The notes under the pieces: generated by a model | What the model was told of the DNA's origin: nothing | Seen by the model: the letters and a program-made list of their open reading frames with translations, nothing else | Database searches by the model: none | In this document: one piece after another, positions 21,938-28,916 of the stretch | Layout: every line of letters begins with the position of its first letter | How positions within the stretch are numbered: the first letter of the stretch is position 1 | From: a virus | Reading direction: 5' to 3' (one strand) | DNA: 56,209 bases | IMG/VR virus record: IMGVR_UViG_3300029998_000037 | Location: 1 to 56,209 of that record | Program-made: the position numbers and the translations under genes

Positions 21938-22648
21938 TTATTTTTTTGTAAGATTATTTTTATATTCATTGATTAAACTAATTTCTTGCCTATGAAACAT
22001 TATATTATATTGATATTTACCACATGTAAATTTTTTTGAAAATTTATATGAAAATGTGACTTTGCCAAATACACCGTCTTTTTCAAATTTCCATTTTGCA
22101 CATTTCTTTAACATCTTCTTTCTTTTTCTTGGAACACGGTTATCAAATTTTGGTTCCCATTTTGATGGATTTGGATTTTTTGGTTTTGATTGATTATGCT
22201 TTTCGCAATAATATTTATCTTTATAATCTTTACTAAATGCTGTTGGCTTATTACATTTACAGCATTTTGTCAGTGGTTCAAATACCATAGATGAATAAGA
22301 ACAATGTTTACAATATCCGTAACCATCAGTTCTATCCCTACGTTCCATTTCATGGTTACAATTTAAAACCTTTTGATATTTTATCCAGCAAGATTCTTCT
22401 GCATCTTCTATTGTTTTACCTTCACCACGAAGAAAACAAGATGGTTCTTTTGGAAATGCTTCAAAAAATGCAGTAGTATAAGACTCTTTATTGGCTATAC
22501 CTTCAGATAAACCTTTAATTGGATCAGAACCAAATATTTTATCAATACTGCCGCTTGGTAAAACAATTCCATTACTACCGCCTTGACAGAAACAATTCCA
22601 ATCATATTTAGAATCATATTCAGGTCCACATGATATTTTTACTTTCAT
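21938..22648 (-). CDS. Cysteine-rich zinc-ribbon protein
   Basis: A 236-residue protein. Many paired cysteines: C-N-H-E...Y-C-K-H-C, C-C-K-C-N-K-P, Y-Y-C-E-K-H and C-F-C-Q-G-G. These suggest two or three zinc sites in the middle third. Residues 10-90 include F-L-R-G-E-G-K-T-I-E-D-A-E-E-S-C-W, and the C-terminus (K-V-T-F-S-Y-K-F-S-K-K-F-T-C-G) is basic. It probably binds nucleic acid or serves as a scaffold. No known family is assigned. Confidence 0.65.
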   Translation of the reverse strand: MKVKISCGPEYDSKYDWNCFCQGGSNGIVLPSGSIDKIFGSDPIKGLSEGIANKESYTTAFFEAFPKEPSCFLRGEGKTIEDAEESCWIKYQKVLNCNHEMERRDRTDGYGYCKHCSYSSMVFEPLTKCCKCNKPTAFSKDYKDKYYCEKHNQSKPKNPNPSKWEPKFDNRVPRKRKKMLKKCAKWKFEKDGVFGKVTFSYKFSKKFTCGKYQYNIMFHRQEISLINEYKNNLTKK

Positions 22649-22654
22649 ATCGTT

Positions 22655-22750
22655 TTAATTAAAATCTTCGACAACATCAATATTACTAGATTTACGAAAT
22701 ATATTCACTATTTCAAGTGTTAATTTTCTAACTTCATCAGAGTTTTTCAT
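22655..22750 (-). CDS. Very small helical protein
   Basis: A 31-residue frame M-K-N-S-D-E-V-R-K-L-T-L-E-I-V-N-I-F-R-K ending D-V-V-E-D-F-N. It is an amphipathic helix by composition and lies six bases ahead of the zinc-ribbon gene on the same strand. Its coding quality is fair, but it is short. Confidence 0.4.
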   Translation of the reverse strand: MKNSDEVRKLTLEIVNIFRKSSNIDVVEDFN

Positions 22751-22825
22751 TATTTTTAAATTATTTACAAATATATAAAAAATAATTTAAATAATCAAGA
22801 AAGGAACAATATTTTTTAATATATA

Positions 22826-22946
22826 ATATCGTATCGAAAGATACACATTTTGGGTTATGTTAGTTCAGAGTCATCATGAGGGCTTTGAAATTGTTGAAAG
22901 GCAATAAATGAATTAGCAAACTAAAAACAAAAATAAAAAATGTATT
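22826..22946 (+). promoter_or_regulatory. Structured 5' leader of the vWA operon
   Basis: About 120 bases before ATG 22947 hold hairpin GTATC-GAAA-GATAC with a GNRA loop (around 22832-22845), then a moderately G+C-rich stretch, GAGGGCTTTG and TTGAAAGGC, with no reading frame. The GNRA hairpin suggests a structured leader or riboswitch-like element. No known class is recognised. Confidence 0.4.
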
Positions 22947-23846
22947 ATGACACACAACAGAATGCTAGATCGCGCACCCAGCGTTGTAATCACTAGCAAA
23001 AAAAATGAATTAAAAGTTTATCAAGGAAACACCGTTTACTTAAACGATGGTGATAATTTTGAGTTGAGATTTTTTAATCCTATGAATTTCAAAGTAGGAG
23101 TAGAAATAAATTTCAACGGAATAAAAAAAGGAGATGGTTATTTAGTTTTAAATCCAGGACAAGATATAATTCTCGATAGGTTTTTAGATGAACAACGAAA
23201 AATGTTGTTTGAAACTTATATTATAAATGGTAATAGCAAAGAAGCTGTTGAAGCAATTGCTAAAAATGGTATAATTACATTTAACTTTTATAAAGAACAC
23301 GGCTCTTATGTGCCTGAAGATGTAAATATCAATTATGCGTTTCCACCTAAACCTTTTAAGCATACTAGACATGTTAAAGGTATGAATGGAAATTCAGGCA
23401 CAGTTGGAAATTCAGGCACAGCTGGAACACCTTATTTTACAAATTCAGTTACCACTAGCGTAAATTATAATAGCACATTTACTTCACCTGGAGTTTCTTT
23501 CTTTGAAAGTGATATATCTTATTCTACAGGATCACTATCAAGGGGAATAAGTACAGAAAATCTTGATTTAGATGAAGACTATTGCTTTACATCTAGTTCT
23601 ATTCCAGTAATAGATAATTTAGAAACTGGAAGAATTGAAATGGGGGAAATATCAAATCAGCAATTAAAAACTGTTAATGCGCAATTTTCATCAACACCAA
23701 TTCATACTGTTACATATCAATTACTTCCTTATTCAGCAATGAATCGTACAATTGGTGAAATAAGAGAATATTGCACTTCTTGCGGATACAGATTAAGAAA
23801 AAACACATGGGATTTTTGTCCTAAATGTGGATCAAAAATTAATTAA
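22947..23846 (+). CDS. Beta-rich protein with C-terminal zinc ribbon
   Basis: A 299-residue protein. Residues 15-130 form a beta-rich domain (S-V-V-I-T-S-K-K-N-E-L-K-V-Y-Q-G, F-E-L-R-F-F-N-P), the middle is a Gly/Ser/Thr linker with G-N-S-G-T repeats near 150, and residues 272-295 hold C-T-S-C-G-Y-R-L...F-C-P-K-C-G-S-K-I, a classic zinc ribbon. It is transcribed with the vWA gene seven bases downstream. The pairing recalls two-gene systems where a vWA protein works with a zinc-ribbon partner, but no function is known. Confidence 0.7.
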   Translation: MTHNRMLDRAPSVVITSKKNELKVYQGNTVYLNDGDNFELRFFNPMNFKVGVEINFNGIKKGDGYLVLNPGQDIILDRFLDEQRKMLFETYIINGNSKEAVEAIAKNGIITFNFYKEHGSYVPEDVNINYAFPPKPFKHTRHVKGMNGNSGTVGNSGTAGTPYFTNSVTTSVNYNSTFTSPGVSFFESDISYSTGSLSRGISTENLDLDEDYCFTSSSIPVIDNLETGRIEMGEISNQQLKTVNAQFSSTPIHTVTYQLLPYSAMNRTIGEIREYCTSCGYRLRKNTWDFCPKCGSKIN

Positions 23847-23853
23847 TAGAACT

Positions 23854-24462
23854 ATGAAAAAGATAGATATAATATGTATATTAGATATGTCAGGCTCTAT
23901 GGAATCTATTATAGACAAGGCAAGAGAAGGATTTAATCAATTCTTAAAAGAGCAACAAGAAAGTAAAAATAAAATAAAATTTTCATTGTTATTTTTTGAT
24001 ACAAATTTTTATATGCCATATAAAAATATTAATATTAAAAAAGTAAAACCTGTTAATGAAGATACTTATTATGCTCATGGCGGAACTTCACTTCTGGATG
24101 CTGTAGGATTTTCAATAAATTCTTATTTAGATGATTTAGCATTAATTCCAAAAAATAAAAGGTCTGATAAAACTTTATTTGTTATTTTAACAGATGGATT
24201 TGAAAATAGTTCTAAAGTTTATCATCGCGAATTAATAAAAAATATGGTAACTGAAATACAAGAAGAATTTAAAGCGTCTTTTATCTATTTAGGCGCAAAC
24301 CAAGATGCGTGTTTTGAAGCAGAATCAATGGGCATAAATAAAACTAATGCATTTAATTATGATGCAACTAATAATGGTATAACAGTTGCTTATGCAAATA
24401 TATCAAAATCTGTAAATTATTATGCTAATAATGATGTAAAGGAAAACTTATTTCAGCAATAA
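23854..24462 (+). CDS. von Willebrand factor A domain protein
   Basis: A 202-residue cytosolic vWA domain, start at ATG 23854. D-M-S-G-S-M-E-S (11-18) is the MIDAS D-x-S-x-S motif; A-H-G-G-T-S-L-L-D-A-V supplies the threonine, and L-T-D-G-F-E-N-S the last acidic residue. vWA domains bind protein partners through a metal. Bacterial homologues appear in tellurite-type stress systems and defence islands. It lies behind the zinc-ribbon protein and before a terminator. Confidence 0.85.
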   Translation: MKKIDIICILDMSGSMESIIDKAREGFNQFLKEQQESKNKIKFSLLFFDTNFYMPYKNINIKKVKPVNEDTYYAHGGTSLLDAVGFSINSYLDDLALIPKNKRSDKTLFVILTDGFENSSKVYHRELIKNMVTEIQEEFKASFIYLGANQDACFEAESMGINKTNAFNYDATNNGITVAYANISKSVNYYANNDVKENLFQQ

Positions 24463-24794
24463 CAAAAAAGTTTAAAAATGGAATCAAATTGATTCCATTT
24501 TTTTATAAAATTCATAAAATTTATCTTTTTTTCTTGATATCCATTTTTATTTTCATTATAATCATGCGACCCCCAACTATTCCAAACATTTAAATTTATA
24601 TTTGCATCAGGAATATAAATATATTCATATTTACCAGATGATATAACCTCATTATTAAGGATATATTTAATCTGTTTATCTGGCAAATTAAGTTTATATA
24701 AGCTTGTTTCTAAATATGGACTATCTGCTCTAATTTTCCAATATGTTTGTTTAGCGTTGGGCTGAATAGAGTCAAATGTTTTAATATATTTCAT
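24453..24794 (-). CDS. Head-peptide protein with likely frameshifted end
   Basis: A 113-residue protein beginning M-K-Y-I-K-T-F-D-S-I-Q-P. As read, the last 20 residues pass through the terminator and end in F-C-Y-C. In the A7 run at about 24523-24529, one extra A would change the end to E-K-K-D-K-F-Y-E-F-Y-K-K-M-E-S-I and stop inside the terminator arm. That looks far more natural. The body is beta-rich (Y-E-Y-I-Y-I-P-D-A-N-I-N). Function unknown. Confidence 0.6.
   Translation of the reverse strand: MKYIKTFDSIQPNAKQTYWKIRADSPYLETSLYKLNLPDKQIKYILNNEVISSGKYEYIYIPDANINLNVWNSWGSHDYNENKNGYQEKKINFMNFIKKWNQFDSIFKLFCYC
24474..24505. terminator. Rho-independent terminator between converging genes
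   Basis: AATGGAATCAA and TTGATTCCATT pair and are flanked by A and T runs, so it can work in both directions. Confidence 0.8.
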
Positions 24795-25612
24795 TTTTTA
24801 TTAGTATTTTCAATAATCATTTGTAGGTGAGTATTTTCTTTCAGTTCAATATCAAAATCTTGTTTAATTTGATTTTTCAAATACTCATAAGTATAATGGT
24901 TTTCATAAATTATTTTCCAATTACTTGGAATTTTTTTCTTTATTGTTTCTAATGAAACTGGTAAATAATTTTCTTTTGATTCTCTATCCCAGTTTGTTGT
25001 ATATTTATACTTCAATAGCCAATGTAATAATACTCTAAAATTTGTTGAGATATCACCCCATTTGCTTTCAAAATCATGTAAATATTTAGGATCTGATTTT
25101 TCTTTTATTTTTTTAATATCTATCATATTCATTTTATCAAAAGATGTCGATGGTATCATATCTCTAATAATAATATACTTAAATTTATTATTAAAAACTT
25201 GTTCATTCCAAAATTGCCTAATTTCACTTGAAGTGCCATAACTATAAACTTCGTGTATAACAGATGACAATAATATTGCAGCATTATAACTATTAACATT
25301 TTGTATTACTTCATTCCAATTAGAATAAAAATCAATGTCTGGGTATTGATTTTTAGATATATTAATCATATCATCATCAATATCATAACCAATTAAATTA
25401 ATATCTGGTTTCATTTTGTATATTTCTTTTAATAATGATCCATCAGCACATCCAAAATCTACTAATGTGTCCATATCTATTTTATTAAAAAAGAATAATT
25501 TATCAGCCAATCCTTTATTCATTTTTCCGATATATTCATTAATATCAGATATTGGATTTGATGTTAATTTAAACTCAAATAAAAAATCTTCAAATAGTTT
25601 TATCTTTTTCAT
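24791..25612 (-). CDS. SAM-dependent methyltransferase with head peptide
   Basis: A 273-residue protein. It starts M-K-K-I-K-L-F-E-D-F-L-F-E, the shared N-terminal peptide. Around residue 52, V-D-F-G-C-A-D-G-S-L-L is motif I of class I methyltransferases. G-Y-D-I-D-D-D-M is motif II, and A-I-L-L-S-S-V-I-H-E-V is the motif IV region. The acceptor is unknown; a small molecule, RNA cap or protein are all possible. The head peptide suggests the enzyme is carried in the virion. ATGA-type overlap with the next gene. Confidence 0.82.
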   Translation of the reverse strand: MKKIKLFEDFLFEFKLTSNPISDINEYIGKMNKGLADKLFFFNKIDMDTLVDFGCADGSLLKEIYKMKPDINLIGYDIDDDMINISKNQYPDIDFYSNWNEVIQNVNSYNAAILLSSVIHEVYSYGTSSEIRQFWNEQVFNNKFKYIIIRDMIPSTSFDKMNMIDIKKIKEKSDPKYLHDFESKWGDISTNFRVLLHWLLKYKYTTNWDRESKENYLPVSLETIKKKIPSNWKIIYENHYTYEYLKNQIKQDFDIELKENTHLQMIIENTNKK

Positions 25613-25941
25613 ATGTTATATTTTGCTATAATATTTTTTTCATCTTGTAGCATTATTTCTTTTTTAGTTGCAAATCTAAAATATTTCTTATCGCTACATA
25701 TCATGTTATAATAGTCTGTTATATATCCATTTTCTGGACAATTAGGGTTAATATCATATAAAATTCTAATCATCTCTTTACTACAAGATATTACTTTACC
25801 AACATTAGTAGTCACAAAAAGTTTTTTGGCTTGTCCTTGATGTCCAGAATTATATTCAATTGGAAAATTTGGTAAAGCAATTACAAAATCTTCTGATTCA
25901 AAATTTTGATAAAAATCTTCAAATAGTTTTATTCTTTTCAT
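25609..25941 (-). CDS. Head-peptide protein (M-K-R-I-K-L-F-E start, K-Y-N-I end)
   Basis: A 110-residue protein with both shared ends. In between, E-D-F-V-I-A-L-P-N-F-P and F-V-T-T-N-V-G-K-V-I-S-C resemble an SH3-like barrel; C-P-E-N-G-Y-I-T-D-Y-Y and R-F-A-T-K-K-E-I precede the final helix, as in other members that end with [RF]-x-A-T-x-x-E-I and K-Y-N-I. Confidence 0.68.
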   Translation of the reverse strand: MKRIKLFEDFYQNFESEDFVIALPNFPIEYNSGHQGQAKKLFVTTNVGKVISCSKEMIRILYDINPNCPENGYITDYYNMICSDKKYFRFATKKEIMLQDEKNIIAKYNI

Positions 25942-26279
25942 ATGTTAAATTTTTTAGATTTTGGTAATAATTCTGCGGTATTTATACAATCTTGTAAATT
26001 ATCTGATTCATATAGTATTTCATATTTATTATACGGTGTATCCACTATTAAAAAATTATCTAAATCTAACCATTTTCCTTCTAATCCATCATAAACAGCA
26101 AGTCTTCTAACTTCTAAAAATATTCTTTCATGAATATTTTTTCTTGTTGGATCTCTATATATTTGCAATATTTCACATACAACATATGTATCATGAATTC
26201 TAGCATTTAGTTGCCAAATTATATATTTTTTAAGTTTTGGCAATTCTTCTAATTCTTCGTATAATTTTATATATTTCAT
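25938..26279 (-). CDS. Head-peptide protein (M-K-Y-I-K-L-Y-E start, K-F-N-I end)
   Basis: A 113-residue protein. Between the shared ends it is beta-rich: I-I-W-Q-L-N-A-R-I-H-D-T-Y-V-V-C-E-I-L and F-L-E-V-R-R-L-A-V-Y. The final helix is L-Q-D-C-I-N-T-A-E-L-L-P. It overlaps the gene downstream by four bases in AACATATGAAA. No family is assigned. Confidence 0.68.
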   Translation of the reverse strand: MKYIKLYEELEELPKLKKYIIWQLNARIHDTYVVCEILQIYRDPTRKNIHERIFLEVRRLAVYDGLEGKWLDLDNFLIVDTPYNKYEILYESDNLQDCINTAELLPKSKKFNI

Positions 26280-26281
26280 AT

Positions 26282-27598
26282 TTACATATTAAATTTTGAG
26301 ACTGTTTCTTTGAATATAAATTGTTCATAAGCTTCAATTTCTTCTGCTGTTTTTTCTTCTTTTAATTTATTTTCAAATTCTGGTGTTAAAATCCATTGTA
26401 AAATTTTACCATTATAATGTTTAGACAATTTAAATAAATTTAAATACACTCTATTATAATCTATCCAAATATTATAATTATAATCAAAAACAGCATATTC
26501 AAAATTATCTTTAAATGCTTCTAAATTATCAATTGCTATTATTTTTTCAAAAATTTCTTCTGGTGAATTAATATAATTAACAATAGTATCTTTTATTTCT
26601 TTTTTTAAATCCTTAAAATCGCCCAAATTTTCATAATGTTCAGATTCAATATCATATGAAAAATCATTAAATTCAGAAACATTTTCTAAAAATTCTGCGA
26701 TTGTTTTAACATCTAATTTATGTTTTTTCATATATTCTATTATTGTATCATAATCAAAATTTAATTCTAAATCAAATCCATTAGAATACTGTGAACTTAA
26801 TTCAAATGGTAAACTTTTTATTGAATCTTTTGCTGTTTTTGATACTGCACGTTCATTTTCATAACTTATTTCTGTTATAAAATCATCTAATTTATCTTTT
26901 AATCCTAAATAATTAAATAATTTATTAATTTCACCATCTTCTATATTACCATCATCTTCTAATTTTAAATTAAATTTGAATAATTCTGCGAATTCTTTAA
27001 TTTTAATTGTTATCTCTGGATTTAAATAACGTTCAATATAATTTAATTCGTCTTCATCTACATAATATTCATAACCACTATAATAACCATTAAATTGTAA
27101 ATAATATTCTAAAATATTTGATTCTATATTTACTAATTTTTCTAATTTACTAGATTTCATAAAAAGTGTGAGACTATCTTTATCATATTCTGGTTCATAT
27201 CTATAATAACCAGAACTTTTTAATTTATAATCTTTTTCATCTAGCCCTATATAATTTGCAATATTTTCTGGTTTAAAATCTGGTGATTCTAATACCTGTA
27301 TTAAATTTTCTTTTTCATCAACATTTGAATTTTCTTTAATAGGATTATTTCGAAAATATTCAGCTTGTTTTAATGTCTTAAAACTTATATCTCTAAGTTT
27401 TTTAATCTTAGAATTTTTATCATTATTTAATTTAGTTCTCTTATGTGGATCTTTTTCTTTACCCAATCTTTTTCTATCACTTTTAATACCTTTTTGTAAA
27501 TATACAGCATTCTTAAGTAATCCGTTCTTAACTTTAAAAGGTTTAGCGGAATTTATTGTTATTGGCTTGAAATTTTCGTAACTCTTAATATATTTCAT
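26282..27598 (-). CDS. Large head-peptide protein, 438 residues (K-F-N-M end)
   Basis: The largest member of the cluster. It starts M-K-Y-I-K-S-Y-E-N-F-K-P and ends V-S-K-F-N-M. Residues 20-75 are highly basic (K-S-D-R-K-R-L-G-K-E-K-D-P-H-K-R), which would suit DNA or RNA binding or a protease-processed pro-region. The remainder is acidic and helical with no recognised catalytic motif. If packaged, it would be a candidate injected effector. Confidence 0.7.
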   Translation of the reverse strand: MKYIKSYENFKPITINSAKPFKVKNGLLKNAVYLQKGIKSDRKRLGKEKDPHKRTKLNNDKNSKIKKLRDISFKTLKQAEYFRNNPIKENSNVDEKENLIQVLESPDFKPENIANYIGLDEKDYKLKSSGYYRYEPEYDKDSLTLFMKSSKLEKLVNIESNILEYYLQFNGYYSGYEYYVDEDELNYIERYLNPEITIKIKEFAELFKFNLKLEDDGNIEDGEINKLFNYLGLKDKLDDFITEISYENERAVSKTAKDSIKSLPFELSSQYSNGFDLELNFDYDTIIEYMKKHKLDVKTIAEFLENVSEFNDFSYDIESEHYENLGDFKDLKKEIKDTIVNYINSPEEIFEKIIAIDNLEAFKDNFEYAVFDYNYNIWIDYNRVYLNLFKLSKHYNGKILQWILTPEFENKLKEEKTAEEIEAYEQFIFKETVSKFNM

Positions 27599-27900
27599 AT
27601 GTTAAATTTATCTAATCTATCTTTTAATTTTTGTTTTTCTATTTCTTCTGGCGTTGCTAATCTTAATCTCCAATTTAGAAACCAAGTAGGACCAGGGCCA
27701 ATAATAGGTATGCCCTTTAATTCTGCACAATTTTGTCCAATATTTGATATTATACAAACATTATCTTCAAAGTATTTTTTAAGGATTTCACTCCATTCAA
27801 AATCTGGACTTAGTTTAATATAATCACCAACTTTAAAATTATATTTATTAGATTCAAATATTCTACTTTCATTTATAAAATCACAAAAATTAATAATCAT
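27595..27900 (-). CDS. Head-peptide protein, SH3-like (starts M-I-I-N-F-C-D-F-I-N-E-S)
   Basis: A 101-residue protein, first of the cluster. F-I-N-E-S near the N-terminus matches the (I/L)-x-E-S cleavage pattern of T4-type prohead proteases. The body has V-G-D-Y-I-K-L and N-W-R-L-R-L-A-T-P-E-E-I-E-K, then the final helix and K-F-N-I. This barrel-plus-helix layout is shared by 25609, 40144 and 40438. Confidence 0.68.
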   Translation of the reverse strand: MIINFCDFINESRIFESNKYNFKVGDYIKLSPDFEWSEILKKYFEDNVCIISNIGQNCAELKGIPIIGPGPTWFLNWRLRLATPEEIEKQKLKDRLDKFNI

Positions 27901-27950
27901 ACATTATATATAAAAATAATTGAGTAATTTTTTTATTAAAAATATAAACT

Positions 27951-27958
27951 TATATTTG
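27951..27958 (+). promoter_or_regulatory. Bacteroidota-type promoter
   Basis: TATATTTG at 27951-27958, 26 bases ahead of ATG 27985; it lies in the divergent gap between the head-peptide cluster and the next plus-strand genes. Confidence 0.5.
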
Positions 27959-27984
27959 AATATAAAATAAAAAGAATAAAAAAA

Positions 27985-28407
27985 ATGAAAATTAGATCAG
28001 GTTTTGTTAGCAACTCATCTTCAAGCAGTTTTGTTATATTTAGAGATGCAATACCTAATAATCAATTGGATATGATATTAAATATTGATCATTGGGTTAA
28101 AATATTTATTGAAAAAGATAAAGAAAATGGTGGTGTAGATAATTTAGAAGATAAATTTTCTTACTATGATTCTGACCCTTGGAGAATTGTTGTATATGAT
28201 GATTTTATCTTTGGTGAAACATCTATGGATAATTTTTCCATGGATGAGTACCTTAATTATTTAAAAATTGATAATAAATATATCTGTTGGGACGAAGGAT
28301 ATACAGATGAACCATATCAAAATCAACTTAAATTTATTAAAAAAATGAAACAAAAATATCGTAAAAAAAAGATTGATAAAATAAATAATACCGACAATGA
28401 ATTATGA
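27985..28407 (+). CDS. M-K-I-R-S-G-F-V-S-N-S-S-S-S-S-F family protein
   Basis: A 140-residue protein with the striking start M-K-I-R-S-G-F-V-S-N-S-S-S-S-S-F-V-I, which I recognise as a conserved N-terminus in phage and Firmicute proteins of unknown role. The rest is acidic (Y-Y-D-S-D-P-W, F-S-M-D-E-Y-L). It ends Y-R-K-K-K-I-D-K-I-N-N, a form of the common C-tail. ATGA overlap with the next gene. Confidence 0.7.
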   Translation: MKIRSGFVSNSSSSSFVIFRDAIPNNQLDMILNIDHWVKIFIEKDKENGGVDNLEDKFSYYDSDPWRIVVYDDFIFGETSMDNFSMDEYLNYLKIDNKYICWDEGYTDEPYQNQLKFIKKMKQKYRKKKIDKINNTDNEL

Positions 28408-28799
28408 TAACACAAATTATTTTATTATGTATAATTTTTCTTTTAATTTTATGTAATACGTTATTTGTATATAAATATTTAAAATTAAAAAAAGGATTAA
28501 AGAGTTATTCTAATATAGGTACAGGTAGATATGGTTATTATAAATATGTTGATAATAGTTATTCATTTTATAATGGTTGGGTATATGTATTTGAAATAGA
28601 CAAATATACAAATGGATTATCAAAAATAAAAATTGATAAAATAGAAGCTACTAATAAAAATTATATTAAAGATTGTGATGAAAAAGCTAGAAATAAATTT
28701 CTTTCTATGAAATTATCATCTGAAATAGAATGGTTAGAAAGTGAAGACCACATAAAAAAACTTCGTAGAGAAAAACTGGAAAAAATTAATAAAATATAA
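28404..28799 (+). CDS. Membrane-anchored protein with S-E-I-E-W-L-E-S-E-D motif
   Basis: A 131-residue protein with one membrane helix (residues 3-25). It has Y-V-F-E-I-D-K-Y-T-N-G-L-S-K-I-K-I and then E-I-E-W-L-E-S-E-D-H-I-K-K-L-R-R-E-K-L-E-K-I. The same blocks recur in the protein at 36632, so the two are paralogues. The cytosolic domain ends with the C-tail. No function is known. Confidence 0.65.
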   Translation: MITQIILLCIIFLLILCNTLFVYKYLKLKKGLKSYSNIGTGRYGYYKYVDNSYSFYNGWVYVFEIDKYTNGLSKIKIDKIEATNKNYIKDCDEKARNKFLSMKLSSEIEWLESEDHIKKLRREKLEKINKI

Positions 28800-28811
28800 A
28801 AAACCTAAATT

Positions 28812-28834
28812 AAGTCGTATTGGACGACTTTTTT
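28812..28834 (+). terminator. Rho-independent terminator
   Basis: AAGTCGT-ATTGG-ACGACTT followed by TTTT; it isolates the upstream pair from the vault-like gene. Confidence 0.8.
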
Positions 28835-28916
28835 ATTTTAAATTTATTAAACAAATTAAAAAATTTTATCTATAGTTTTTACAGAATATTAAAATTATAA
28901 ATCAAAAAAATTAATT

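Noticed and set aside
24453-24500. C-terminus F-K-L-F-C-Y-C as a real end
   Set aside because: It lies beyond a bidirectional terminator, and a one-base change gives a far more natural end.
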